NCBI GenBank assembly: GCA_005408345.1
Contig: SEMN01000637.1
Location: forward strand, 186,001 to 250,000
DNA from: Macquaria australasica
Taxonomy: Eukaryota; Chordata; Actinopteri; Centrarchiformes; Percichthyidae
Direction of reading: 5' to 3'
Length of the DNA stretch: 64,000 nucleotides
Part shown: in pieces, positions 41,101 to 46,150 of the stretch
How the letters are laid out: the number at the start of each line of letters is the position of its first letter
How positions within the stretch are numbered: the stretch's first letter is position 1
Notes under the pieces: model-generated
What the model saw: only the letters and a program-made list of their open reading frames with translations
Told to the model about the DNA's origin: nothing
Database searches by the model: none
Translations under genes and position numbers: made by a program

Positions 41101-41739
41101 AAACACACTCGCAACAGACACACACACACACTATATCATGCAGTGTCACACATACAGAGAGAATGCCATGCACAGTTGCATGGTAACACAGATGCCATGA
41201 AACACACACGCACATACATTCAAGAACAGGTGATAACTACATCTACGCCTGATTGGCCAACGTTTATCTTAAACTAAAAAGTGGCATTTCTCAGTAATTA
41301 GATTAGTAGATTAATAGAGACTGTTTCTTTAAAAATAAATGTGAGGTTTCAAACGGTCAAACGTGCAGGTCATCTTGGTGGCTCAACCGGCTGCAGCACA
41401 TACCACATAGTGAAGAAACAGTCCAATTTGACTTCTCTCAAGTGTCAAACCTGCTCTATGAGCCTCTTCCATGTCACTACACATTTTGAATAACTATGCC
41501 GGGAGGAGAGTTATAAACCTTATGTAATGGGACACGTAGAGACTCAACATGCAGCCAAACAGACAGACATAACGCAGTGTGTGACCTTTGTGTGCGTCGT
41601 TGTTTGAGTTAAAGGGAGGGTTCTGGCAGAGTGAACGGCTTAGCTAATGCTTTGGGTATTTCGACATGCCATGGCACGCTCGCGTTCTCACACACACACA
41701 CACACACACACACAGGCCTATCACTCTTATGTTTGACAG

Positions 41740-41788
<49 letters not shown>

Positions 41789-41922
41789 ATTGCGTGTCGT
41801 TTGTCTGCCTCTGACAGGTTTATTGTGGCAGGGCAGCAGTGCCTTGTGCTTTCTCTTAAGGAGCCTGTTTTCTCTCCTGAAGGATTCAATTAATCTGAGA
41901 GGGGATGTGTCCGAGCCACATC

Positions 41923-41953
<31 letters not shown>

Positions 41954-44045
41954 GGGTCAATGTCTTGAATACATATAAACACACACTCACCACATTAATT
42001 TTAACGTAAACAGACACACTAACCAAGTGGCGTGGAAGACAAATTGGTATTGGCCGAGATGACCCTGGCCTGCCCCACAAGCTGCATGAATTATACTTAC
42101 ACTCGTGTGTGTGTGTGTGTGAGTGAGTGAAAGAGAGAACATCTGAAGGGCTACCACATTTATCTAACCGTGTATGAATGTGTTGTGGTCAGGATAAATC
42201 TCCTGCTTTCTCTCTGCAGAGAGTCCCAGGGGGAAATCCCAGCTCTAACGGCACTAAGCACGATCACATGCTCCCATTCCCACACACACACACACACACA
42301 GCTTTAATCCCTTGAAAACAAAACACTCCTCTCCACCTCAGGGATTGCGCCCATTAAGTTCTCCTTTTCCATTTGTCTTGAGCCGTTTTCATCTCCATCT
42401 ATTGACTTCCCTTCTCTGCATTCGCTACAACACCTACATTTGCCTCTGCGTCTCACTCCTATCTTAGGCTACTCCCTTGTGAACACTGAAAGTATGTGTG
42501 TGTGAGAGATTGAAAGAGACAAAAGAGCAGAAAAGTTGCTGGTTCAGACGTGTTGTCCCTTAAGCCTCACAGACGAGGGACACCGCCCTGAATGACATTT
42601 TCGCCCTATTAAACACTGCATTAGTTCCAAACTGTACTCCTAAAACATGCAAGGTCATTCTATACAGTTCAAGTAATCACCTACAACAATAATCAATTGA
42701 TATAACACAACAGAGATTCAACCTACACCCATGTTTATGCATGCTTCTACAATTTCTACCGGGAAAAAGGCGCTGGTGCACAGGAAGTGATGTGCTTTAT
42801 GTCTCCTGCAGCTGCAGAAACATTGTTTTGCCGGTTTTGAAGAAGAACGGAATAATCAGCTGATCAAAATCCAGGGGGAAAAAAGATGCCACACTGTCAA
42901 GTGATCTCTGGGAAATGAAGTGCAAAAGCGTAGCACCTAAAATGTTCGAATGGAAATATTTCTTCACCAGCACAATCACGTGCATAATCTTGATTCTTGA
43001 TACACGCCCCTTCACAATAAAATAATCTGCTGCCACGTCAACCTTTAACAGTAACTGTCTCCTTGCTGCAGTCACACTTCAGCAGGTCCTACCTCCGCTG
43101 CTCTTGGATGCCAGAGGGAGGGAAGAGGACAGATGGCCTCAATCTGGCGATGGAGGCTCCGGCAGACTTCGAGTAGACAGAGGACCATTTACAGCCATTT
43201 TATAAACACTGACTTTAAGGCCTTATCGTGTTTAGACATGACCTGTGTGAATGAATTGGAGCAGGATTCGCTGATGGAAAAAGATGTCTTGTCTTTACAG
43301 AGGTCCCTTTTTGCTGCGGAGTGTGCAAGGAGCACGAATGTCAACAAACTAGTTGCAGCTAACCTTGAGTTGTCAAAATAAGGGAGACAACTCTACTCCA
43401 TTAAGTCAGGTGGAAATCCTATTAAAACCTAGCTAAAAAAGAAAATAAAGGACACTCCTGGGAAATAAGGGTGTGCTGGCAGCTATAAACAGTCAACTCT
43501 GCTATCAGGAGGTCAGCCAAAAACAACAGCGCAAAAAAAATATGTCTTGAATTCCAAGAAACACATGTAAACAAAAACAGTAGAGGGGCGACCTTGGCTC
43601 TTCTGATTGCACACTGGTTCCTTGAGTGCTGCTGGATTCACACTGTTTATTGCAATTAAATGGGAACATTATGAACATTTGCAATTAGCAGGTAATTATC
43701 ATGTAACCGAGCTGTATAGTGTTATCATAAGCATGGGACCGAGATCTCAGTTGGGTTTAGGTTAATGTAATGTGTGGGGATTTGATATGGAGGAGTGCCG
43801 TAAAGCTAAATGACCTATATCGTACGGTGGTGGTGCGTTTTGGTGGGTGGAGGCTGCGAGTGTGCGTAGGGAAGATGAGAGTCGGAGAGTGAGAAGGTCA
43901 GTGTGTGGGCAGAATAAAATGCATCCTGTTTTAAAGGAGTGTTTAAACTGCCAATCAGGGCTGGAACAGTGGTTGGGGTCAATTCCACTTCAGAAACCCC
44001 CTCCCCTGGCTACACATCAAGTTGTTCCACACAATCAAGTCTGCG

Positions 44046-44088
<43 letters not shown>

Positions 44089-46023
44089 CAAGCAGTTTTC
44101 AGCTCGTTTCAGAGCCAGGGGGACATCATCCCAACTGAAATACACTGCTGCTGCCACAAAAACACACTTCACCCAGAAATGATATTTGCACGGTTTGTAA
44201 CTCCACACGGCTGATCATTTCAACTGAAAATGTTTCCATGTTATCCAAGAGCCGCAAAATCAGTTCAACTTGCTGCAATAAACTGCGCCCTGGAACATCT
44301 CTCAGCCTCGATACACCCATCAATCATCCCAACACTCCCTGCTGTGAGTTGATTTCATCTCTGACAGCTTTTTCATGTGCGTGTGTGTGTGTGTTGAGTG
44401 TGTGGGCTCTGCCGTGTGATAAATTAACGCTTCATCAGAGCCCTGCCCTGGGAGCACTGCCTCGCTTTACCAGACCTCTAGTACCTTTGCGCTGCAAATG
44501 ACAAGTGCTGCATTGAACCCACGCTCAGCGATAAGGACGGGGGAACACAAGCTAAACTGGAATATTATTATCTCTGGGGTTTACCTCCGTCTGCAGCTAC
44601 GTAACTTCAAGGGGATGTAAGCAACTCGATGAGAGCAGCGTTTGTCAGACTTTCCATTTTCCAAAAGACACAGCAGATATTTCCCACACACTCACATATA
44701 TGGTTTGAACCTAGATGACCTTTGACTGACCACAAAATTGTATGCAAACATGTAATGTTATCTTTTTTTTGCACAATGTTATTTCAAGGCTTCCATTACT
44801 AATAGCAGGAGCACACATCACTGTGCAGGCAGTGAAAGTAAAATGAAAATCACCAGCTCAGCGGGGAATAACCTAACATATACTGCACATGATTACATAC
44901 TACAGTTGGTAATACAGGAACACACACACACACACCTACATGATGTAAACAAACACATGGGGGTTCGCTTTAAGGACCCTCTGCCTGGTTCACCACACCT
45001 TCTCTTTAACACATCAAAACCAGCCACTTTTGTAACCAACATGTGCTCATTTGAGCGCATGCACGCACGCACGCACACACACACACAGATTCCACAGTGT
45101 ACTAGAAGCAGCAGCGGGGATGTCCAACAGAATTGGTACAAATGCAGGAAAAAGCAGAATCGGCCATTTGCCAAATGTTCCGGGAGAGTGGCTTCTACTC
45201 CAAATACTGGAGATTGATCCACAGCCATTCTTCACTCACACAAACACTCCAGCAAATCCCCCCCAACAGGGCAAGAAGTGGTCTGTCATCCCTCTAAGGT
45301 CACAACTTTACCACCCCCACTCTCCCAAACACACACACACATAAACTGCATCTGCTCTCACAGCAATGACGGTGTAATGGTCCACATGCAATCCAAGACC
45401 ATTGCACCCTGACCTACACACTGCTGCAACAACACCCACACCACAATCCGCAACAGTCAGCCCTGTTTGTGCCTCAAGTGTGTGTTGCAAACTGCCAAGT
45501 AATTTTCCGCTAATGCGTTGCCCATTGCAAAGGCTGGGAATCCTTAACACGATCCCATCCATACTTTCACATCTGAAACTTGTCACAGCTTTATAAGCAG
45601 CCACTCCTCCTTATGAAATCTACATCTGGCTTCATTTCCCACAGAACACCGTAGCGACGACATCCAAGTGATGACCGCACATGCTGCCACGGACAGCCAC
45701 AAACTGTGCGCATTTTTGCGCAGCGTTATTTCAAGTTAATATTTCATCATTTGAGGGCTGTGCTTTTGGGGCAATCACATTGCAGCATTTAAACAGTGTA
45801 ACAACATTTACTTACTGTGGTGTGGATGTAGGTTAATGGCCGATGGCAAGAATTTTCCAGAGTGGAGAGGCGGCGGATGACTCGCGCCCAAGTGACCGGG
45901 CGAGGGAGGGATCCTCCCGGCTGCAGCTGCTGCTCCGAGTCGGTGAGACTCCATTGCGAGCCCCGCCAACAACGGAGGTGGTACGTGGACGGATCGGGGA
46001 GGTCCAAAATCTCTGCCATCCAT
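3903..46023 (-). CDS. tnrc18: TNRC18, chromatin reader with BAH domain (29 coding exons)
   Basis: Joined coding exons, in transcript order: 46023-45816, 33595-33455, 29884-29780, 29344-27449, 25121-25034, 24853-24624, 23418-23272, 22539-22355, 21881-21467, 21161-20199, 20033-19888, 19805-19672, 19506-19393, 19266-19083, 18988-18673, 17622-17410, 14822-14649, 13669-13206, 12751-12614, 11960-11819, 11730-11613, 10605-10530, 10321-10213, 9827-9711, 8748-8596, 7566-5780, 5654-5418, 4937-4863, 4109-3903. They total 9282 nt (about 3093 residues; human is about 2970). All introns are GT-AG and all phases close, which strongly supports the model. The N-terminus (MDGRDFGPPRSVH), the coiled coils, the Tudor-like region and the BAH domain match vertebrate TNRC18 rather than its paralogue BAHCC1. 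Family knowledge: nuclear protein whose BAH domain reads H3K9me3 and helps silence endogenous retroelements. Introns were read by eye, so alternative splicing is not excluded. Confidence 0.95.
4863..4937 (-). CDS. tnrc18: tnrc18 coding exon 28 (BAH domain)
   Basis: Residues 3001-3025, exactly 25 codons: NWDQMCGQSLPAALHSSIQR KDFME by segments (human HWDQKSSRSLPAALRVSSQRKDFME). Phase 0 at both ends. Acceptor CTCCAG, donor GTGAGA. Confidence 0.93.
5418..5654 (-). CDS. tnrc18: tnrc18 coding exon 27 (BAH domain core)
   Basis: Residues 2922-3000. RRGMKGKAKKLFYKAIVRGR then EMIRIGDCAVFLSAGRPNLP, FIGRIQSMWESWG and VRVNWFYHPEETNPGK form the first two-thirds of the BAH fold. The aromatic residues in MWESWG and NWFYHPEE sit where BAH proteins of this pair build the methyl-lysine cage. 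In mammals the TNRC18 BAH binds H3K9me3; binding here is inferred from conservation. Donor GTAGGA after LTDKK. Confidence 0.96.
5780..7566 (-). CDS. tnrc18: tnrc18 coding exon 26 (linker, poly-Ser, pre-BAH)
   Basis: Residues 2326-2921, 1787 nt. Starts ETSMNPDGREKVDPPSS and runs through a Ser/Pro-rich basic linker. EPLVKLDHEGVTSPKTKKTK is conserved with human (LLVKLDHEGVTSPKSKK). A Lys/Glu block precedes a long serine tract (about residues 2735-2772, nucleotides 6335-6226), ending STDDSSCSSDEE as in human TNRC18. The exon closes with KRREGVHLPTTKELAKRQRL and ARQLWKWFGKPTQ, the near-invariant segment next to the BAH domain. The serine tract uses mixed TCC/TCA/TCG/AGC codons rather than one pure triplet. 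Confidence 0.95.
8596..8748 (-). CDS. tnrc18: tnrc18 coding exon 25
   Basis: Residues 2275-2326. Begins AEPSPALLVASCSRRRVRK (human AEPSPALLVPSAKRRSRK), then Lys/Glu-rich, ending KGKPGRKPKPKP, a basic AT-hook-like tail. Acceptor GTCCAG, donor GTGAGC. Confidence 0.92.
9299..9355. repeat. Compound (TA)n(CA)n microsatellite
   Basis: About 18 TA units followed directly by about 11 CA units, in the intron between exons 24 and 25. A shorter CA run lies at 9239-9259. Confidence 0.92.
9681..9706. repeat. (GT)10(GC)3 tract abutting exon 24 donor
   Basis: On the transcript strand this is GCGCGC(AC)10, beginning five bases after the donor GT of tnrc18 exon 24. Confidence 0.93.
9711..9827 (-). CDS. tnrc18: tnrc18 coding exon 24 (Tudor-like, part 4)
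   Basis: Residues 2236-2275. LITVEFDDGDTGRIPLSHIR then LLPPDYKI, the most conserved Tudor-like strand pair. The donor GTGAGC runs straight into GCGC and a (CA)n tract on the transcript strand; see findings. Confidence 0.95.
10213..10321 (-). CDS. tnrc18: tnrc18 coding exon 23 (Tudor-like, part 3)
   Basis: Residues 2200-2236. IIDVKPPSVRYLPEGTRIAA then YWSQQYRCLYPGTVVNG. The aromatic-rich YWSQQYRCLYPG is the Tudor-like core shared by TNRC18 and BAHCC1. Confidence 0.94.
10530..10605 (-). CDS. tnrc18: tnrc18 coding exon 22 (Tudor-like, part 2)
   Basis: Residues 2174-2199. YSVVVEGERGNRPHIYCLEQ then LLQEA, close to identical to human. At 76 nt it is among the shortest exons. Acceptor CTGCAG, donor GTGAGT. 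Confidence 0.93.
10945..11282. mobile_element. Palindromic MITE copy 1
   Basis: About 340 bp with long terminal inverted repeats: TTTTGGGAAATATGCTTATT at the left and its inverted match ending ATTTCCCAAAATGTCAAACT at the right. The interior holds TTAGCTTAGCTTAGCATAAAG and ACCAGCACCTCTAAAGCTCA, a signature of a repeat very common in percomorph genomes. In tnrc18 intron 21, between coding exons 21 and 22. Confidence 0.75.
11613..11730 (-). CDS. tnrc18: tnrc18 coding exon 21 (Tudor-like, part 1)
   Basis: Residues 2135-2174. VLDKDSLVDGLRVLIPMDDQ then LLYAGHVNTVHSPDI, matching human DKDELKDGLRVLIPMDDKLLYAGHV. It starts the beta-rich Tudor-like region spread over exons 21-24. Confidence 0.94.
11819..11960 (-). 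CDS. tnrc18: tnrc18 coding exon 20
   Basis: Residues 2088-2135. Conserved AVSRLMESMAADEDFEPNQD then SSFSEDELLP, near-identical to human. It lies directly before the Tudor-like region. The acceptor (TTCTTGCAG) is immediately preceded by about 40 GT units with no adenosine; see findings. Donor GTCAGT. Confidence 0.94.
11969..12047. repeat. (AC)40 tract abutting exon 20 acceptor
   Basis: About 40 units. On the transcript strand it is (GT)n ending eight bases before the exon 20 acceptor junction. Confidence 0.95.
12614..12751 (-). CDS. tnrc18: tnrc18 coding exon 19
   Basis: Residues 2042-2087. A basic linker opening KKKLKDSPLPVSPVQP and ending RKSQPKAKTKARE. Phase 0 at both ends, so it could be a cassette exon. 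A (TG)n tract (12839-12871 on plus as CA) lies about 88-120 nt upstream of its acceptor. Confidence 0.88.
12839..12871. repeat. (CA)16 microsatellite
   Basis: Uninterrupted CA, 88 bases upstream of the exon 19 acceptor in the transcript direction. Confidence 0.92.
13206..13669 (-). CDS. tnrc18: tnrc18 coding exon 18
   Basis: Residues 1887-2041. SECEWSDSGSDLRLRKFPSL matches the human YTDSESEVKVRKR region. Further on, SEDEGWNRRRSERIFLHDA is a family hallmark (human DDDLWTRRRSERIFLHDA). The rest is Ser/Pro-rich basic linker. Ends VVK at the donor GTACGT. Confidence 0.93.
14430..14590 (+). mobile_element. LINE reverse-transcriptase fragment (L2/CR1-like)
   Basis: The plus-strand frame reads FVQLYADDTIIYNSVF, containing the reverse-transcriptase YADD catalytic box, then AHHLKLSLDKTELLFLPG, the following conserved block of fish L2-type elements. 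Between the boxes a stretch normally present is missing, so this is a short, broken remnant. It lies in tnrc18 intron 17 (between exons 17 and 18), antisense to the gene. Confidence 0.75.
14649..14822 (-). CDS. tnrc18: tnrc18 coding exon 17
   Basis: Residues 1829-1887. An acidic run (TSDDDDNEDESDSDDDGG) leads into the conserved ESGLGLLARFAASALP, identical in core to human TNRC18. Ends STLG. The donor GTAACA is weak. Confidence 0.92.
17410..17622 (-). CDS. tnrc18: tnrc18 coding exon 16
   Basis: Residues 1758-1829. SDSEEHN (human TDSEEDEEF), basic KSQKKKHKHLSLLLEEAGLS, then SSSDDSFDQ (human EESFDQDE). Acceptor CACCAG, donor GTTACT, which is a weaker-than-usual donor. Confidence 0.9.
17967..18400 (+). 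repeat. Probable interspersed repeat
   Basis: AAGGATAAGTATGGTGTTAT near the start and GGACAACAATGGAGGTCTGT near the end resemble a repeat seen in many fish introns. No terminal repeats were checked, so this is a tentative call. In the intron between exons 15 and 16. Confidence 0.4.
18673..18988 (-). CDS. tnrc18: tnrc18 coding exon 15
   Basis: Residues 1653-1758. The conserved EQEQLASDLDRALSLSQ block (human DQEQLASKLDKALSLTK) is followed by a Lys/Ser-rich basic region (KPKGKSAESRTKERG, AKGGKHKMAAK) and FSPMRSELSSCSN. The donor is GTGAGT, with the split codon completing in exon 16. Confidence 0.93.
19083..19266 (-). CDS. tnrc18: tnrc18 coding exon 14
   Basis: Residues 1591-1652. Acidic/basic mix (SEDSEAGEGQRKRSR), then a run of eight lysines (VKVKKKKKKKKSWNDQEPST) that may act as a nuclear localisation signal. 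Equivalent to the human IRKRHKGSEEEH...NQTWDEHE region. Confidence 0.9.
19393..19506 (-). CDS. tnrc18: tnrc18 coding exon 13 (AT-hook-like)
   Basis: Residues 1553-1591. Basic segment with RRGRGRPRKRKH, an AT-hook-like RGRP core flanked by basic residues, as in human (RRGPGRPRKRTH). This suggests minor-groove DNA contact; inferred from motif only. Confidence 0.92.
19672..19805 (-). CDS. tnrc18: tnrc18 coding exon 12 (second coiled coil)
   Basis: Residues 1509-1553. MSVDVLDAVEVEYRVRLAEL then QKTYKEKQRDLSRLQRRRDK is a charged coiled coil nearly identical in pattern to human TNRC18. Acceptor TCTGCAG, donor GTGAGT. The last Arg codon is split with exon 13. Confidence 0.94.
19888..20033 (-). CDS. 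tnrc18: tnrc18 coding exon 11
   Basis: Residues 1460-1508. A helix (LEGLDCLLEASRQILLEAIE) is followed by the strongly conserved LDPNKKYSWRQRKEEP, equivalent to human LKPNKKYSWMRKKEE. Phase 1 start, phase 0 end. Confidence 0.94.
20199..21161 (-). CDS. tnrc18: tnrc18 coding exon 10
   Basis: Residues 1139-1460. Acidic, Pro/Ser-rich and mostly disordered. Recognisable elements are YPYQSITAPFSSPFPPYH at the start, EDPMAGMLALLTASEMARP near the end (human has a similar EDPLAGMNALA block), and a final predicted helix ALEMVALEGMALLSQMAQRE followed by MEHISLEQ. Acceptor CTCCAG, donor GTGAGC. Confidence 0.92.
21467..21881 (-). CDS. tnrc18: tnrc18 coding exon 9
   Basis: Residues 1001-1139. It finishes the first coiled coil (ERLKASEHRPEMEEK), then becomes a Ser/Pro-rich linker (KPPPPSRSPTPSTSS, SPPPSSPRRPKQE), and ends with the conserved PFQGIYSG joined to YPYQS in exon 10. 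Confidence 0.92.
22355..22539 (-). CDS. tnrc18: tnrc18 coding exon 8 (Gln-rich coiled coil)
   Basis: Residues 939-1000. A Gln/Leu-rich helix (AAQLQLLSQQQMLRQQELLM, then IQQHTVQVLELQRNAQLV) with heptad-like leucines. It continues into exon 9 (ERLKASEHRPEMEEKADKR), forming the first coiled coil. Family members self-associate or bind partners through such segments; that role here is inferred. Confidence 0.92.
23272..23418 (-). CDS. tnrc18: tnrc18 coding exon 7
   Basis: Residues 890-939. Conserved core YQFARDPQSGQLIVVPTEHL, followed by PHYG at the donor GTATGA. Phase 1 at both ends. Confidence 0.92.
23501..23522. repeat. Poly(A) run
   Basis: 22 consecutive A, with other A-rich DNA just before it. 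Might be the tail of a lost retroposon. Confidence 0.85.
23564..23715. mobile_element. Foldback (inverted-repeat) element
   Basis: The left arm (GGTTCTATGAATTCTGGATG, then ACCGCCAGAGACGGTGTGTA) pairs with the right arm (ATTACATACCATCACTGGCA, then GTCAAGAAGAATGAAATAGAAC) over about 48 bases with mismatches, separated by about 57 bases. A small MITE or the core of one, between tnrc18 exons 6 and 7. Confidence 0.6.
24215..24425 (+). mobile_element. hAT-like non-autonomous repeat, copy C (partial)
   Basis: Shares GTGACGTCTTCAAGTTGCC, AATAGTCCAAAACCCATAGA and GATTAATTTTCTGATGATCA with copy B but lacks the left end. In the intron between exons 6 and 7. Confidence 0.65.
24624..24853 (-). CDS. tnrc18: tnrc18 coding exon 6
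   Basis: Residues 813-890. It carries RESKELAEFTQMHP and the conserved NLMVTGGAALAGAGRW and SHPWMPRPG blocks. Three tandem Met-Thr-Pro units (SMMTPSLMTPNLM) look like a small local expansion. Ends at SSPY before the donor GTATGT. Confidence 0.92.
25034..25121 (-). CDS. tnrc18: tnrc18 coding exon 5
   Basis: Residues 784-813, highly charged (DERGEDRARHHDDRLLAGRL followed by EREQEKVL), probably helical. Acceptor CGTCAG, donor GTAAGG. It leads into the RESKELA motif at the next junction, as in human TNRC18. Confidence 0.9.
25823..25858. repeat. (GT)18 microsatellite
   Basis: Uninterrupted GT in the intron between exons 4 and 5; a (CA)10 run is at 25581-25601. Confidence 0.92.
27449..29344 (-). 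CDS. tnrc18: tnrc18 coding exon 4 (large disordered exon with RE repeats)
   Basis: Residues 152-784, the largest exon (1896 nt). It opens with GFYLPTS. Islands conserved in the family are VVDLTQDARSEEDRR, VPSVEVYDERVGPIQIASQA, AMQSLIKYSGNFA and HPPVGIAVAVARQRDSGS. Between them the protein is disordered, with three Arg-Glu/Arg-Asp repeat tracts (about residues 188-213, 417-436 and 669-703), a Gly run and His-rich stretches. On the plus strand the last RE tract appears as a CTCTCT-rich pyrimidine run at 27690-27790. The VDLTQ and SQARD islands suggest short interaction motifs; partners cannot be read from sequence. Confidence 0.93.
29780..29884 (-). CDS. tnrc18: tnrc18 coding exon 3
   Basis: Residues 117-152, rich in Pro, Ser, Leu and Tyr, with the conserved motif LGHLEPPSLSQHPLYDSHK. 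Acceptor CTTCAG at 29885-29890, donor GTCAGT. Phase 1 at both ends, so skipping it would keep the frame. Confidence 0.9.
29990..30285 (-). mobile_element. hAT-like non-autonomous repeat, copy A (inverted)
   Basis: On the minus strand it begins AGGGCTGCAATGAGTATTTT and continues with CTGATTATTTTCTCTATTAA and a GTGTCTTGTTTTGTCCCACC segment, matching copy B. Divergent. In tnrc18 intron 2, only about 300 bp from copy B. Confidence 0.65.
30320..30592 (+). mobile_element. Interspersed fish repeat (ATTAGGCACACCTAG family)
   Basis: Carries TTTATTAGGCACACCTAGCT, GTCTAATACAACAGTCCTGC, CATGAAGGTTATAATGTTCA and TTTGTCCACCCCATTTATAT. I recognise this as a repeat present in many copies in spiny-rayed fish. 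It lies between two hAT-like copies, making a nested repeat block. Confidence 0.65.
30596..30935 (+). mobile_element. hAT-like non-autonomous repeat, copy B
   Basis: Starts TAGGGCTGCAACCGACGATT and ends near ATCGACTAATGGATGAATCG, with CAGTCCAAAACCCAAAGATA inside. These are hallmarks of a very abundant fish element with ATCGATTAAT-rich ends. It is the most complete of four copies in this window. Confidence 0.75.
32200..32505 (+). mobile_element. Palindromic MITE copy 2 (left half)
   Basis: Shares TTTAGCTTAGCTTAGCATAA and ACCAGCACCTCTAAAACTCA with the copy at 10945. It also keeps the centre (CGAAGAGTAAAAAC, GTTGCCAGGGAACCAGCAG) missing from copy 1 but lacks the right arm. The left terminus is degraded. 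Confidence 0.7.
32927..33054 (+). mobile_element. tRNA-derived SINE, 5'-truncated
   Basis: Begins at a B-box (GTCGCCGGTTCGACTCC) and continues GACCTTTGTTGCATGTCTGC, TCTAATAAAGGCAACAAAAT and TGCCCAAAAA into an A-rich tail. Same family as the SINE at 52259 but lacking the A-box. Confidence 0.65.
33455..33595 (-). CDS. tnrc18: tnrc18 coding exon 2
   Basis: Residues 70-117. It carries the conserved MAQLWASHAHE block. The acceptor is TTTTCCTAG (TAG rather than CAG) and the donor is GTAAAT. It sits 12.2 kb from exon 1. Confidence 0.9.
34375..34630 (+). mobile_element. hAT-like non-autonomous repeat, copy D
   Basis: Contains TGTCAGAAAATAGTGAAAGA and GTTTAAAACCCAAACG, with a TTGCTTGAAAAAGG segment, all in the order of copy B. 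Ends are degraded. Confidence 0.65.
35090..35270 (+). mobile_element. Interspersed repeat with ATCGAT core
   Basis: AGGGGTGTAAGAAAATATCA, GAGTATCACAATATAATGTT and TGATACTGTATCGATTCTCA form a pattern typical of a common teleost non-autonomous DNA transposon. Boundaries approximate. Confidence 0.55.
36371..36410. repeat. (CACG)n(CA)n tract
   Basis: ACGC units grade into GCGCACAC and then CA repeats in tnrc18 intron 1. Confidence 0.88.
38134..38161. repeat. (CA)14 microsatellite
   Basis: In tnrc18 intron 1. A further CA run is at 38545-38566. Confidence 0.9.
41689..41785. repeat. Inverted (CA)13 / (TG)22 pair
   Basis: (CA)n at 41689-41714 and (TG)n at 41741-41785, separated by 26 bases, so the two arms are complementary on one strand. 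Confidence 0.9.
44042..44087. repeat. (GC)n(AC)n alternating purine-pyrimidine tract
   Basis: GCGCGCGCGC runs straight into about 17 AC units. 46 bases of strict purine-pyrimidine alternation. Confidence 0.92.
45816..46023 (-). CDS. tnrc18: tnrc18 coding exon 1 (start codon)
   Basis: Residues 1-69 plus one base. The start is the ATG at 46023-46021: A at -3 and G at +4 give a strong Kozak context, and the protein opens MDGRDFGPPRSVHVPPPLLA as in vertebrate TNRC18. It ends NLHPHH before the donor GTAAGT. In-frame or nearby ATGs further 5' (46030) do not extend the conserved N-terminus. Confidence 0.93.
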
Positions 46024-46099
46024 TATCCACAGAAGGGAAAGTTGTGAAAAGAAATTGTCCGTTCGGATAGGCCCCCTATTCCGAAAAAGCCAATTCTGG

Positions 46100-46150
46100 C
46101 TATAATAGTGTCTTTAGTTTTCCAGGCGATTCTGGCTCCTTTTCAGCCAT
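46100..46150 (-). CDS. Upstream ORF in tnrc18 5'UTR (16 aa)
   Basis: ATG at 46150-46148 opens a 16-codon frame, MAEKEPESPGKLKTLL, which stops 76 nt before the tnrc18 start. G at -3 and G at +4 give a decent context. It lies in the inferred leader, so it could reduce translation of the main frame. Only sequence supports it; conservation is unknown. Confidence 0.35.
   Translation of the reverse strand: MAEKEPESPGKLKTLL

Larger units (their letters stand above)
33596..45815 (-). other. tnrc18: tnrc18 intron 1 (12.2 kb)
   Basis: The longest tnrc18 intron. I see no exon or other gene. It contains two interspersed repeats (34375-34630 and 35090-35270) and many CA/TG microsatellites (36371-36410, 38134-38161, 39169-39191, 41689-41714, 41741-41785, 44042-44087, 45061-45087). 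Long 5' introns of chromatin genes often hold enhancers; none can be picked out by eye here. Confidence 0.6.

Noticed and set aside
40726..41277. 183-residue plus-strand frame in tnrc18 intron 1
   Set aside because: No recognisable domain, contains CA-repeat-derived residues, and has no exon-like flanks; probably repeat-derived or chance.
43133..43381. 82-residue plus-strand frame
   Set aside because: Looks protein-like in composition but matches nothing I know, and no splice or promoter context supports it.
3903..46023. Identity as bahcc1 rather than tnrc18
   Set aside because: BAHCC1 shares the Tudor-like and BAH parts, but the N-terminus, the poly-Ser tract, the many TNRC18-specific blocks and linkage to actb favour tnrc18.
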